DNA of 64,000 bases from an uncultured Bacteroidales bacterium (GTDB taxonomy: Bacteria; Bacteroidota; Bacteroidia; Bacteroidales; UBA932), in the NCBI GenBank assembly GCA_905234285.1, contig CAJOHK010000007.1:69152-133151 (forward strand). The letters run 5' to 3'. Positions 1-9,634 of this stretch are shown here, piece by piece. Each line of letters begins with the position of its first letter. Position 1 is the stretch's first letter. A program made the position numbers and the translations under genes. The notes under the pieces were generated by a model. The model worked only from the letters and a program-made list of their open reading frames with translations. It was not told where the DNA came from and did not search any database.

Positions 1-1264
1 CGCTGCAGGAATTAAAGCTGGGACGGGTCCATAACACCCGCTCTCCTGCCAGGAAGTCTTTGAGGGCCAGGATTTCCAAGCCGGTGGTAATCGTCATGCC
101 AATTCCGTGTGCGTCCTCTTCGGAGGTGGGGCGGGTAAGATAGGTTTCCAGGTCGTCGCGGATGCCCGTTCCCACGCATACAGTAAGTATCTTTCCATCT
201 ACAATCTTGTTCTCTTTCACGGCCTCCCAGGCCTTCAGGGCCATCGGGGCATATTCGGTGCCGATCCAACCCTTTACGATGGCGTGGGCAATAGCGCCGG
301 CAAACAGGACCGTGCAGGAACTCTCTTCGTAAGATGGCTGGTCCAACACCTGCATCCACATGCCATCGGGACACTGATAGGGCCTGAGGCCGTCAATCTG
401 ACGTTTCAGGTATCCCAGAAGGCGGACGAAATCCTCCGAATCAGGGCGCAGGACATCCATCACCTCGCAGGTACCCTTCATGATCCAGCCATTGCAACGG
501 CCCCAGTGATATCCGGCAGGTTTCTTCTTCTTCGAATAATACCCATGATAGTACAGGCCAGTCTGGGGGCACCAGAGATATTTGTTGAAATGGTCTATCT
601 GGAGCACCGCGTCGGCAATCATCTCACGGTCTTGGTAGGCCATGCCATAACGGCTCATGAAGGCCGGTCCCATATACAGATCATCGGCCCAGAGCGTACC
701 TTTCTGCGGCCAGTCGCGAACCAGCGTACCGTCTTTCAGACGCTGCTGTCCATGGCGGATATGCTGTGCAGCCCGCTCGACGAAGTCTTCGTACAAGGCC
801 TGTCCGGTATAGTTGTTCAGGTCAATGACTGCTCCGTTTTGCGTACCCACGAAATCGAGTTCATCGTAGCGGCGCAGTGCATAGAAAACATTCCAATCGA
901 CCACATTGCCGGGCTTGGGATCTACCTTATCATAGTTTTCCAGCGGGAACGCCATCTGCCTTAAGGCATATTGCACATACGAAGAGTCGCCAGTCACTTG
1001 GGCCAGCTGTACCAGCGAGGAGTTGAGAATGCCCGTGGTATAGGTCCAGTCGAAAAAATTCGTCGCTGCGCGCACATGGGTATGCCTTGGGATATCCTCA
1101 ACGCGGGTATAATGCCCGACAGGATGGGTGTCGGGCGTGAAGAACTCTACCCGGTATTGAGCGATAACGGTGTCGGCCAGGCTCTTTATTACATCCAAAT
1201 CGCTTTGCTTGCCAGGCCCGGAAAGGCCGGCAAGCAAAGCGAAAGCAAAGATCAGCTTAACCAT
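1..1264 (-). CDS. GH105-type unsaturated rhamnogalacturonyl hydrolase, 3' end cut by window
   Basis: Predicted to remove the unsaturated uronic acid left at the non-reducing end of rhamnogalacturonan or pectin oligosaccharides by lyases. The frame is open from ATG at 1264 to the window edge (421 codons), so the C-terminus is missing. Residues 1-20 look like a signal peptide. Family-like motifs are WADDLYMG at 192-199, where the first Asp aligns with the general-acid Asp of GH88/GH105, then WGRCNGW and later SYEESSCTVLFAGAIAHA, typical of the alpha/alpha-barrel. The start codon overlaps the stop of the preceding gene by one base (TAATG), which indicates translational coupling at the end of the SusCD operon. 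The family call is firm; the exact substrate is inferred. Confidence 0.85.
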   Translation of the reverse strand, partial: MVKLIFAFALLAGLSGPGKQSDLDVIKSLADTVIAQYRVEFFTPDTHPVGHYTRVEDIPRHTHVRAATNFFDWTYTTGILNSSLVQLAQVTGDSSYVQYALRQMAFPLENYDKVDPKPGNVVDWNVFYALRRYDELDFVGTQNGAVIDLNNYTGQALYEDFVERAAQHIRHGQQRLKDGTLVRDWPQKGTLWADDLYMGPAFMSRYGMAYQDREMIADAVLQIDHFNKYLWCPQTGLYYHGYYSKKKKPAGYHWGRCNGWIMKGTCEVMDVLRPDSEDFVRLLGYLKRQIDGLRPYQCPDGMWMQVLDQPSYEESSCTVLFAGAIAHAIVKGWIGTEYAPMALKAWEAVKENKIVDGKILTVCVGTGIRDDLETYLTRPTSEEDAHGIGMTITTGLEILALKDFLAGERVLWTRPSFNSCS

Positions 1265-2565
1265 TATTCTTCAGGCGTCCAAGGGGTCCAGCTGATGGGA
1301 TATACATAAACCGCACCAGTCTTGCGACTGTCAAAGATAAAGACCTGCGCCGGCTCTACAATGCCGTACAACATCTCCTCCGTGATATTCTCAATCACGG
1401 GATCGCCGGAACTAGGCCCGCCAGTAGGACGGTCTGTCGAGTCAAACACGTAGATTGCCCGTTTCCCAAAACCTTTCTTGTTGGTAAGCAGCGCCACGGT
1501 TACCCCCGCTCCAGCCTTGTCCTGCTTCCTGAGGAATGACTTGAATTCTCCGGGCTGCGTGATATAGAAGTAGATAAAACGCTTCTCCGTAGGAAGCACG
1601 ACGCCATATTCACTTTCATCGGTATACTTACCAACGCCGCGGGTTGACATCCTGTCATTCATGTAAGCGATTTCGGGGGCATAATAAATCTTATTCCAGC
1701 AGATAGGATCTCCCGCAGGAACAGATGTGCTGGAGCCGGTAAACAACTCCTTGATCTGGCTGCGGGCCGGCTCGGCGTAACTGTCGGCGAACGGCTCGTT
1801 GATTACCTGAAGTTCGGGGAAGTTCGCAGGGTCGGGCCAGCTGAATTGCTCTGTTTTAAAGCTGCCCCTGGCCCATTTGGAGTCTCTTCTCTCCCCTGCC
1901 AGGTCAATAGCCTTGACACGATAGTAGTACGTACCTGCGGCTATCTTCGGGGTTGTAAAGGGGATATCGTCATTGGTAAGTTCTACGGTTTCAAGCAAAT
2001 GCTCGGGATCGGGTTCGCCCGCAGAAGGGATGGACTTGTCGTAAACCTCAATAAGATACTTGTCTGTCTCGGCTTTTGCCCAGTTGAAGCGCACCTGTTC
2101 GAAGCATTCGGTCACCTCGGGGACGGGGGTGAGACAGATGGTTGTGGGATCCACATTGGTCTTAAAACGACCCAAGGTCCACAGTGACTGCTCTTTACCT
2201 TTGGTTTCGTTAATGGCCGCTATGCGGTAATAGATGGTAAGGTCTTCCAGCGTGGCGAAGGTGTAAGGAATCTGCTTAGCGGCAATAACTATTTTCTCTA
2301 TGAGATCATCAGAGACGGGTTCAGTTTCCTCGTCGAATGCCGATTTATACAGTTCCAACACGTATTTCTCGGCATCAGGAAACACTTTCAGGTCGATGGT
2401 GACCGTGTTATAAAGAACATCTGCCTTTACAGTAACCGGTTTCAGGCACCGCGGGACATCAATGGTCTTCACCATCTCATCCTCGGGGTTGAATCTGTGG
2501 CAGCTCACAAGCGCAGTAAGGGAAACAAGCGCAAAAAGGCCGATATGTTTAATGGTTGATTTCAT
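1264..2565 (-). CDS. Fibronectin-III surface lipoprotein of the SusCD operon
   Basis: A 433-residue lipoprotein. The start at 2565 (MKSTIKHIG) is preferred over 2592 because it begins the signal peptide, ends it with the lipobox LVSC, and lies 10 bases after the SusD stop. Two FN3-like domains of about 90 residues follow, each ending with YYR(I/V)(K/A)A and a GRFKT/GSFKT strand. The last roughly 130 residues form a separate beta-rich domain resembling the secreted protein at 24586-25278. In this position SusE/SusF-like glycan-binding proteins are usual, so a role in holding pectin fragments at the cell surface is likely but inferred. No catalytic motif is visible. Confidence 0.7.
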   Translation of the reverse strand: MKSTIKHIGLFALVSLTALVSCHRFNPEDEMVKTIDVPRCLKPVTVKADVLYNTVTIDLKVFPDAEKYVLELYKSAFDEETEPVSDDLIEKIVIAAKQIPYTFATLEDLTIYYRIAAINETKGKEQSLWTLGRFKTNVDPTTICLTPVPEVTECFEQVRFNWAKAETDKYLIEVYDKSIPSAGEPDPEHLLETVELTNDDIPFTTPKIAAGTYYYRVKAIDLAGERRDSKWARGSFKTEQFSWPDPANFPELQVINEPFADSYAEPARSQIKELFTGSSTSVPAGDPICWNKIYYAPEIAYMNDRMSTRGVGKYTDESEYGVVLPTEKRFIYFYITQPGEFKSFLRKQDKAGAGVTVALLTNKKGFGKRAIYVFDSTDRPTGGPSSGDPVIENITEEMLYGIVEPAQVFIFDSRKTGAVYVYPISWTPWTPEE

Positions 2566-2575
2566 GGCGCTGATA

Positions 2576-4372
2576 CTATTCGGTGTAACCATAATCGTTT
2601 TTCAGACTGCCCAGGCTGGCAATGATGATAAAGGAAGGAATGGGACGGTACATGTACTGGTCGGGATCCTCCAGGTAGAAGTTGTTGATGGTTTTTTGCG
2701 AGAATGTGGATATATACTTTTCCTTTTTATTCCATCCGGCAGGCTCATCCTGATTCTTCTTCACAAACTTGACCTCGGCGCTGTAATGATCGCTGTTATC
2801 GCGGTATCTCCAGTAGATAGCATCCCGATAACCGTCTTCGGCCTCGGTGCTGGCCCTGAAGGCATTCATGTCGGCAATAGCCTGGTCGATGCTTTCCTTG
2901 AGGCAACCCCAGCGGATCAGGTCGGTACGGCGAAGCATTTCGCCGGCAAACTCAAATGCACGCTGGTCCTTAACGGCCTGGAAGAACTCTTCCTTACTGC
3001 CAAGATTCTCCAGATAGGCTCCCACCTCGGCGTCATTGTGATATGCGCGTTCCAGAACGGGTCTCATATAATCCTTGGCGGCAGGCAAATCGCCCAGTTC
3101 ATTGGCAATCTCGGCTGCCATCAGCAACACGTCGGCATAGCGCAGGTAGATGACCTTGGCACCATCGTCGGCTTCTTTGACTTCGCCGTTATAGGGATAA
3201 TCCTTCATCCAGTCAAAACGGAACTTGCCAAAATAGCAGTATTCTGATTTCAAGTTTGACTCGTCTACGTTGCCGCTGGTATCCCAACGGACAAAGCAGC
3301 AGGTCACATCCCGTCTCGTATCATAGCTGGGATACTTGAAGTAGAGCGTGGGGACGATACCTTTGCGGCCCGAAGACATGACCGGGGCCAGCTTTTTGTC
3401 GGGAACGCCGTTGTGGGCAATAAACTTACCCCGGTTGTTGCCAAAAGGCATGGCGTAAATAACCTCCGCCCCTTCCCCGTCAATAGTGGTTTTCAGGTTG
3501 CAGAAGTAGTGCCAGATATCTTCGAAATTATCAAAGAGCCGGAACTTCTGACTCTGGATAATCTCCTGAAGACCAGCCAGAGCAATGGGATAGGTCACTT
3601 CGGGCTGCAGATCGGGATCCGTGGACTTTCTTACAGAACCCAAGTCTCCGGTATTCACCTTACCTTCGTCGGGACGCCGGCTATAGCCGGCCGCCTGAAG
3701 CGCAAGACGGGCATACAGGCCCAGGGCGCACGCTTTTCCGGCACGGGTGGTGGTCGTCTGGGAATCAAACTTCATCAGCGAGGCCGCTTCCTGCAAGTCC
3801 TTGAGCAAATGCTTATAAATTACATCGCGGTCTGACTTGGGGATGTACATCGTTTCCGATGTAACAGGTTCAAAGCGGGCAGGGACCTCACCATACATGT
3901 TCAAAAGGTCGGCATAGTAAAGGGACCTGACCGTAATGGCTTCGCCCAAAAGCTCGGCCATCTGGGGCTTGTTCTCAATGTCTCCGAATTCCCTGAGGTT
4001 CTGGATACACACATTCGCACGCTCGATACAGTTGAACAAGGCCGGATAAAAAGTATCGTTCACATTCAGGTTCAGATAACTGTTGGTGGGAAGGATACGG
4101 TATTTGCACATGGCACTGCGTTCGTCATCACCGTTGGAAAGCCAAAACTCCGAATCGGTGTTGGCCCCGTAATACATGGCGTAATCGGAACGATAGGCAC
4201 GGGTAACGATATATGCCTCATAGAGGCCGTTAACGGCATAGCGGCTCAGATTATAGTCGGAGAACACCGAAGGCGCTTCCATAGAAGAAAGTGACTGTTT
4301 TTCGAGGGGATCGCAGGATGCTAGGACAGCAGTGATTCCCAGAAAATATAATGCTCTGTTAAAAAGTTTCAT
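2576..4372 (-). CDS. susD: SusD/RagB-family glycan-binding lipoprotein
   Basis: A 598-residue lipoprotein with signal peptide and lipobox LASC, then the typical SusD N-terminus with helical TPR-like segments (ALFNCIERANVCIQNL; LLGEAITVRSLYYADLLNMYG) and the late motif VIYLRYADVLLMAAEIANELG, with QRAFEFAGEMLRRTDLIRWG further on. SusD proteins cap the SusC pore and present oligosaccharide to it. The gene starts 15 bases after the SusC stop, so the two are cotranscribed. Substrate is inferred as pectic from the adjacent GH105 and PL22-like genes. The assignment to the family is secure. Confidence 0.93.
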   Translation of the reverse strand: MKLFNRALYFLGITAVLASCDPLEKQSLSSMEAPSVFSDYNLSRYAVNGLYEAYIVTRAYRSDYAMYYGANTDSEFWLSNGDDERSAMCKYRILPTNSYLNLNVNDTFYPALFNCIERANVCIQNLREFGDIENKPQMAELLGEAITVRSLYYADLLNMYGEVPARFEPVTSETMYIPKSDRDVIYKHLLKDLQEAASLMKFDSQTTTTRAGKACALGLYARLALQAAGYSRRPDEGKVNTGDLGSVRKSTDPDLQPEVTYPIALAGLQEIIQSQKFRLFDNFEDIWHYFCNLKTTIDGEGAEVIYAMPFGNNRGKFIAHNGVPDKKLAPVMSSGRKGIVPTLYFKYPSYDTRRDVTCCFVRWDTSGNVDESNLKSEYCYFGKFRFDWMKDYPYNGEVKEADDGAKVIYLRYADVLLMAAEIANELGDLPAAKDYMRPVLERAYHNDAEVGAYLENLGSKEEFFQAVKDQRAFEFAGEMLRRTDLIRWGCLKESIDQAIADMNAFRASTEAEDGYRDAIYWRYRDNSDHYSAEVKFVKKNQDEPAGWNKKEKYISTFSQKTINNFYLEDPDQYMYRPIPSFIIIASLGSLKNDYGYTE

Positions 4373-4387
4373 ACTATCTTTCCTCCA

Positions 4388-7300
4388 TTATTTTATAACA
4401 CATACGGCTACACGGTTGGCATCGGGAGTCAAGGACGCATCCTTGTCGGAACCGGTAGACGCGGAGACAATGCGGTCGGGACTGATGCCGGCCTTTTGGA
4501 GCATATCGGCAACAACGGCTGCACGCTCGGCAGACAGGGCATCATTGACTGATTGAGAGCCGGTCTTGCTGTCGGCGTAACCGGTAATGGCAATCTTGGC
4601 ATTCGGGTTGTCCTTCATGAGCCGGGAGATCTCACCCAGCTTGAAAGCTTCTTCGGGACGCAGATCGGCCTTCCCGATGACGAAGAACAGATCCTGGGCA
4701 TATTCGCCCTGAAGGGTCTTGGCGGGGACTTCCTTGACAACCTCCACTTTCTTCTCTACCACCTTCTCCTTCACCACTTCTTTCACCACTTCCTTCACAA
4801 CTTCGCGGACGACCGGTTTGGAAGGGGTCGACGAAGACTTGGACCCGGCTCCGAATGTAATATTGATACCGCCAATTATACCGAGACTCTTGGGATAGGC
4901 CGAGTAATCGACGCCGGGAGTAAGAGGAGTCTCACGACGGCAGTTGACCTCGGGGTCATATCCGCTGTATTTTGTAAAGCAGTACAAATTGGTTGCCGTG
5001 CAATAGAAACGGAGTTTCTGGATGTGGATACGTCCGGTCAGGGCCACAGGAAGGGTATAACCCAGCGTGATGCTCGATACCCGGAGGAAAGAACCGTCTT
5101 CGATGAACTGGTCAGTCATGAAATACTGGGCAGTGGCAGGCGACCACATGGTTGCATTGGCATTGACTTCCCGGAGCACCTCGACGTCGGTAATCTGCTC
5201 ACCGGTATTCCAGTCGATACAGGTAAACGCATTTCCGGGCGTGAACTTTTTGAGCAGATTCTTGTGTGTAAGGATACCCTTCGTCGAAAGCTCGGCCGCC
5301 TGGGCGTTGTAGACATTGTTTCCGAATGAGAAGTTGAACGCGGCATTGAAATCGAAGCCATAGGCGTTCATGTTGATGGCAAAACCACCGGTCCCCAAAG
5401 GAAGGGTATGGCCGATGGCCACTTTATCCCGGTCATCAATAACGCCGTCCTGGTTTACATCCTTGAACTTGGGCGTACCGGGACGGAGGTACTGATAGGT
5501 AGATTTGGGAGCGGCGGGAACATCTTCCTTGATTTTCCAGTTAAGGGCACCGTTGGAGTTAAGGGAATAGGTGAAATCGTCGATACCGTAGTACCCGTCA
5601 CTCAAGAAGCCATAAACTACGCCCAGAGGCTCACCCTCCTTCACAATATAGTCTACGCCGATACCGCTGTTCCACTTGGAGGAAGCCTCGATGCTTTCTA
5701 CGCCCAGCTCCAGCACTTTGTTCTGGTTGAAGGCGATATTGCCGGAGAGCGTGAGGCCGAAATTCTTTTTCTCCACGACGACCAGACGGAGACTGGTCTC
5801 GATGCCCCGGTTGAGCACGCTTCCCAGATTGCGGTAATGGGTATTATAACCGGTTCCAGGCGTAGGGAAATTCACGAGAAGATCCTTGGTTGTGCTGTGA
5901 TACCCTTCAACAGATCCCGAAATGCGGGTTTTTAAGAAGGCAAAGTCCAGTCCCAGATTGTGGGAAATGGTTTTTTCCCATTTGAGGTCGGGATTGGGCA
6001 TGGTGCTGGAAGGGACAATCTTATTGTTGATTCCTTCCACATAGAGTTCCTGGGCGGTTGTAAACTGCTGGCGAATGCTGCCGGATGGGATGCGGTTATT
6101 ACCGGCCACACCGATGCTGTAACGCAGTTTGAGCTGATTGATCGCCTTCGCCCTTCTCATGAAGCGCTCATTGGCGATATTCCAGGACACTGCCGCCGAG
6201 GGGAAAATACCCCAGCGATTGGCTTTGCTGAATTTGCTGGAACCATCGGCGCGTAACGCAGCAGAAACCGAATAGCGGTTGTTGAAGGAATAATTGACAC
6301 GGGAGAAGAACGAAAGGATGGCGTCATCCTCATAATACATATTGCTAGCCTCGACGGCATCCTCGGCGGAGCCACGGAACAGCCTCGCCTGCTCGGCGGT
6401 AAAGAGCTCGGGGAAACCTTCCGAACGGGTTGTTTCCCTATACTGCTGCTTGAGCAGGTATTCGGCACCGGCCAGGAGGTCAAGCTTATGCTTCTTGTTA
6501 AGGACATTGTTGAAATTGTATGTGAGTACGGCCGAAGCACGGTAGGCCTGGTCGGTATTGATCGTGCTCACCATACAGGGCTTTCCAGGAATCGTAGCGT
6601 TATTACGGATCCAGTAGCTGGATAGACCGTAGAAACGGTCCTGCGTACCCTTGTTGGAATCCATGCCCAACTCTCCTTTCAGCTTGAGGTTCGGGATAAT
6701 GGTCCATACGGCCGAGCCGCTGATATTCCAGGTTTCACGCGTACGACGGTCATCGTTATCCTTCACATCCCGGACGGGATTGGTGCCAAAGCCCTCTACA
6801 TAGATATCATAATTGTCAATATCCTGGAAATAATCCATGGGAATGGGTGAATAGCGGAGCGCATTCACCGTTCGGCCGTTACCGCCCTGGTTGCCCAAGT
6901 CTTTGATGGAGTTGGCGCCGGCGCCCTGGATGAGGGTATTGGACCAGCGGGTGGCAAAATTGAAGGTGAGGTTCTTGATGGGAGTAGTGCTGGCCTTCAA
7001 GGACAGGTTGTGACGAAGATAGGAGGAATTCATCATGATCGCGTCCTCCTTCAGGTTGGCATAACTGGCGGTCCACTTGGTTTTGTCGGAGTTTCCGCTG
7101 AGGGTCACGTTATGGTTCATCGTAAAACCGGTCTGTCCGAAAACCAGTTTCATCCAGTCGTTTCCAGTAAAGCTCTTGTACTGATCTATATCCTTGAATG
7201 AGCCGAAATGAGGCTCATAAACGCTGGTGACCTTACCTCTCGGAGTAGAAGGATCATCCAGGACGGCAGCCTCATAGCTGTACAACGCATACTCGTAAGG

Positions 7301-8080
7301 GTTCATCATCTCGACGGCATTCCTATTGGCCATCTTCTTGACCCCATAGTAGCTGTCGTAGGATACGCTCACTTTTCCCACGGCGCCGTCCTTGGTGGTA
7401 ATCAATACCACACCATAGGCACCGCGGCTACCATAAATGGCCGTAGAGAAGGCATCCTTAAGGACGTCAATGCTCTTGATATCGGAGGGAGAGAGGTCGC
7501 TGATACTGCTCACCGGGAACCCGTCTACGATATAGAGCGGAGAGGAGTCCTGGGTAATGGAGCCGGTACCGCGAACCCTGATATCTACAGGTGAATCGGG
7601 GTCGCCTTCGGCTACCCTCACGTCGACACCGGCCAGTTTTCCTGCCAAGGCCTCGTTGAGATTCAGCACGGGCGCCTGGAGAACCTCCTTGTTACCCACA
7701 GAAGCCACAGAACCCAGCAGGTCGCGGCGCTGAACCGTCGAGTAACCAATGGAAACGGCCTCGTCCAGGAAGTTGGTATCGTCTTCCAGGGTGACGTTGA
7801 TGACAGTGCGCTTGTTAATGGGAACTTCTACTTCCTTCATGCCGATGAAGGAAAAAACCAGGACCTTGCCTCCGTCGGGAACCGTGATGGAATACTGCCC
7901 GTCTGCATCTGTAGAGACACCATTCGTGGTGCCCTTGAAGAAGACAGCAGCTCCCGCAAGAGGCTGGTTGGAAGAGTCAGTCACTTTACCCTTGACCGTC
8001 TGGGCAAAGGCAGAGCCGATGCTGCAGAATCCAAACAGGAGCGCAGCCACCAGCAACTTACAAGCAAAATGCTGATTCAT
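4388..8080 (-). CDS. susC: SusC/RagA TonB-dependent transporter with a C-terminal OmpA-like domain
   Basis: A 1230-residue outer-membrane importer for oligosaccharides. After a signal peptide (about 26 residues) comes a carboxypeptidase-regulatory-like domain (VKGKVTDSSNQPLAGAAVFF), the SusC plug (DSSPLYIVDGFPV, KSIDVLKDAFSTAIYGSRGA) and a long barrel. The barrel ends at GGINITF (Phe1076), where ordinary SusC proteins stop. Here a Lys/Glu/Val-rich linker (about 1089-1119, VVKE repeats) leads to an OmpA-like domain (about 1127-1230) with GYADSKTG, LSAERA and a terminal NRVAVCVIK. Asp1170 and Arg1186 sit where OmpA domains bind peptidoglycan diaminopimelate. There is no frame break across the junction. 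The fusion implies a transporter tethered to the cell wall; that function is inferred. Confidence 0.93.
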   Translation of the reverse strand: MNQHFACKLLVAALLFGFCSIGSAFAQTVKGKVTDSSNQPLAGAAVFFKGTTNGVSTDADGQYSITVPDGGKVLVFSFIGMKEVEVPINKRTVINVTLEDDTNFLDEAVSIGYSTVQRRDLLGSVASVGNKEVLQAPVLNLNEALAGKLAGVDVRVAEGDPDSPVDIRVRGTGSITQDSSPLYIVDGFPVSSISDLSPSDIKSIDVLKDAFSTAIYGSRGAYGVVLITTKDGAVGKVSVSYDSYYGVKKMANRNAVEMMNPYEYALYSYEAAVLDDPSTPRGKVTSVYEPHFGSFKDIDQYKSFTGNDWMKLVFGQTGFTMNHNVTLSGNSDKTKWTASYANLKEDAIMMNSSYLRHNLSLKASTTPIKNLTFNFATRWSNTLIQGAGANSIKDLGNQGGNGRTVNALRYSPIPMDYFQDIDNYDIYVEGFGTNPVRDVKDNDDRRTRETWNISGSAVWTIIPNLKLKGELGMDSNKGTQDRFYGLSSYWIRNNATIPGKPCMVSTINTDQAYRASAVLTYNFNNVLNKKHKLDLLAGAEYLLKQQYRETTRSEGFPELFTAEQARLFRGSAEDAVEASNMYYEDDAILSFFSRVNYSFNNRYSVSAALRADGSSKFSKANRWGIFPSAAVSWNIANERFMRRAKAINQLKLRYSIGVAGNNRIPSGSIRQQFTTAQELYVEGINNKIVPSSTMPNPDLKWEKTISHNLGLDFAFLKTRISGSVEGYHSTTKDLLVNFPTPGTGYNTHYRNLGSVLNRGIETSLRLVVVEKKNFGLTLSGNIAFNQNKVLELGVESIEASSKWNSGIGVDYIVKEGEPLGVVYGFLSDGYYGIDDFTYSLNSNGALNWKIKEDVPAAPKSTYQYLRPGTPKFKDVNQDGVIDDRDKVAIGHTLPLGTGGFAINMNAYGFDFNAAFNFSFGNNVYNAQAAELSTKGILTHKNLLKKFTPGNAFTCIDWNTGEQITDVEVLREVNANATMWSPATAQYFMTDQFIEDGSFLRVSSITLGYTLPVALTGRIHIQKLRFYCTATNLYCFTKYSGYDPEVNCRRETPLTPGVDYSAYPKSLGIIGGINITFGAGSKSSSTPSKPVVREVVKEVVKEVVKEKVVEKKVEVVKEVPAKTLQGEYAQDLFFVIGKADLRPEEAFKLGEISRLMKDNPNAKIAITGYADSKTGSQSVNDALSAERAAVVADMLQKAGISPDRIVSASTGSDKDASLTPDANRVAVCVIK

Positions 8081-8091
8081 AGTTATGGATA

Positions 8092-9510
8092 TTAGTTATT
8101 GGTTAGAGTTATCAGTTGATCTACCGGTGTTATACTCAGGCGAAGGGTTTTATCCGGGGCCTGGGCCGTGCAGATGATATATTTATCGTTGCAGACAAAC
8201 TGGGGATGCGGATCCGGATGAAGGGTATCCATCGTGGTTTTTACAGTTGAGTTTCCATTATACTCCTCCCTGCTCACCAGCGCAGGAAGAAGCGTATAGA
8301 TATATACCATCTTCCGCTTGCTCACATTATAAAAGGCAACCTTCCAGCGGCATCCACGGTAAAAGTCCAGACTCTGATCGTCGTAAGTGATGTAATCTAG
8401 TCCCTTGGAGAAAATGCAGTGGGACGCCCAGGAAGCACCGTTTGAGGAGTCATATTTCTTGAAATCGTCCCGGTTTTCCAAGTTCCTTATGCAGGCGCCG
8501 CCCGAACACCAGTAAACATATTCCCCGGTAACGTCCCAGGTCTCATGGCTGGCGTAACCGCCCGGGTACATCGGCGTCCCGTCCTGGTTCTTTTCCTGCC
8601 GGGTCATGTCCGGTTTCAGGGTTTCACGGAATCCGCCCCTCTTTACCAGCTGAAGACGGGGGAGCAAACCATCTTTGTCCAATTCGATATCTACCTTCTC
8701 TCCAGTGCTGAGCTTTGTATAACTGTCAACGGCCATCAGGGCAATATCATCCCGGACAGGATTGAGCTGCCCGTGGGTGAGGTTGACGTCTGTCCGCCCC
8801 CATTCTTCCCAGGCCGCCGTACCGAGATCCAGGAGGCCATAGACAAAGTCGTCATTGATGCGCATGTCCAGGAAAACCTTGCTTTTGTCCTGCGTCAGGG
8901 TAAGGTGACTGGCCAGACGTTTGATGGGAGAACCGTCTCCGGCAGAGAATATGAGGCTTTGAGGCAAATCCACCAGTTTTATATCCTTGGAAGGATCGGT
9001 GAGCAAGTCCCTTCGATAGAAGGTGGCCTTTGTCTTGTTATCGTGGACATACCCATAATAAAGTTTGTCTTCTTTAGGGTCAAGATAAGGGAAACTGTGA
9101 AAGCGGGTACGGGGGACACTGTAAACCTTTCTCGTTTTCAAATCCAGGATCATTCCGCTTCTGTCATCATTCTTTGCAAAATTCTTGTTGAGCCCGAAGC
9201 AGAAGATGAAACGTTCATCATCCGTCATGCTGACTGCATTGAAGTAATTGGACTGACTGCACTCCCAGCCGCCTGTGCCCGCCTTGAGAAGGTAGGAGAC
9301 GACGCCCGAAGAAGGATCGGTATACTTCTCGAAAAGATCGGTATCGAAGATGAATTTGTCCGGATCTGCCGGGTCTTGGGGATCGGTGGAACCGGACGGG
9401 GGATTTGCTCCCGGCTTGGGCGCAGATTCGGAATAGGTTTGCTCCGGCGCACTGCATGCAATCAGACACAATGCCACAGCAGCAAAAAAGAATAGTTTCA
9501 GTGTTCTCAT
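8092..9510 (-). CDS. PL22-like oligogalacturonate lyase-type propeller lipoprotein
   Basis: A 472-residue lipoprotein (lipobox LIAC, then a Pro/Asp-rich spacer to about residue 52). The rest resembles PL22 oligogalacturonate lyases: an opening DPSSGVVSYLL strand, SNYFNAVSMTDDERFIFCF, and His-containing blades ASHLTLTQD, LTHGQLNP, ASHETWDV, ASHCIFSK and HPDPHPQF (His431, His435). PL22 enzymes use such His residues to hold manganese and cleave unsaturated digalacturonate. The usual HPHP motif is here spaced as HPDPHP, and the same change occurs in the paralogue at 17757, so activity is not assured. It is the first gene of the SusCD operon, 11 bases before susC. Confidence 0.65.
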   Translation of the reverse strand: MRTLKLFFFAAVALCLIACSAPEQTYSESAPKPGANPPSGSTDPQDPADPDKFIFDTDLFEKYTDPSSGVVSYLLKAGTGGWECSQSNYFNAVSMTDDERFIFCFGLNKNFAKNDDRSGMILDLKTRKVYSVPRTRFHSFPYLDPKEDKLYYGYVHDNKTKATFYRRDLLTDPSKDIKLVDLPQSLIFSAGDGSPIKRLASHLTLTQDKSKVFLDMRINDDFVYGLLDLGTAAWEEWGRTDVNLTHGQLNPVRDDIALMAVDSYTKLSTGEKVDIELDKDGLLPRLQLVKRGGFRETLKPDMTRQEKNQDGTPMYPGGYASHETWDVTGEYVYWCSGGACIRNLENRDDFKKYDSSNGASWASHCIFSKGLDYITYDDQSLDFYRGCRWKVAFYNVSKRKMVYIYTLLPALVSREEYNGNSTVKTTMDTLHPDPHPQFVCNDKYIICTAQAPDKTLRLSITPVDQLITLTNN

Positions 9511-9514
9511 ATCG

Positions 9515-9546
9515 CAAAGTTAGCAAAACCCTTTGTCGCGTAGAAA
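9515..9546 (-). promoter_or_regulatory. Promoter of the SusCD operon, possibly leaderless
   Basis: On the minus strand TAACTTTG (9522-9515) matches the Bacteroidetes -7 box TAnnTTTG, with TTTC 20 bases upstream as a one-mismatch -33 box. The expected start of transcription, about 5 bases past the box, falls on the ATG at 9510. Confidence 0.5.
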
Positions 9547-9572
9547 CCGGTCCGTTGTTCTCGGGGAATTTT

Positions 9573-9613
9573 CAGACCACTTCAAACACTTTAAAAACCC
9601 CTCCCTATCTTTG
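9573..9613 (+). promoter_or_regulatory. Promoter of the LVIVD propeller gene with CAGACCA element
   Basis: TATCTTTG at 9606-9613 is a consensus -7 box and would give a leader of about 17 bases. CAGACCA begins at 9573, exactly 33 bases before the box, as at 15750. No TTTG -33 box is seen at the expected place, so an activator may occupy that region. Confidence 0.55.
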
Positions 9614-9634
9614 CTATAGAAATAATTATATAGT

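Noticed and set aside
107..964. Long plus-strand frame opposite the left-edge gene
   Set aside because: The minus-strand frame from 1264 to 1 encodes a clear GH105-type enzyme; the plus frame has no recognisable domain.
4741..4800. Short tandem DNA repeat as an assembly artefact at the susC 3' end
   Set aside because: The repeats encode the VVKE linker in frame with varied codons, so they look like a genuine low-complexity linker.
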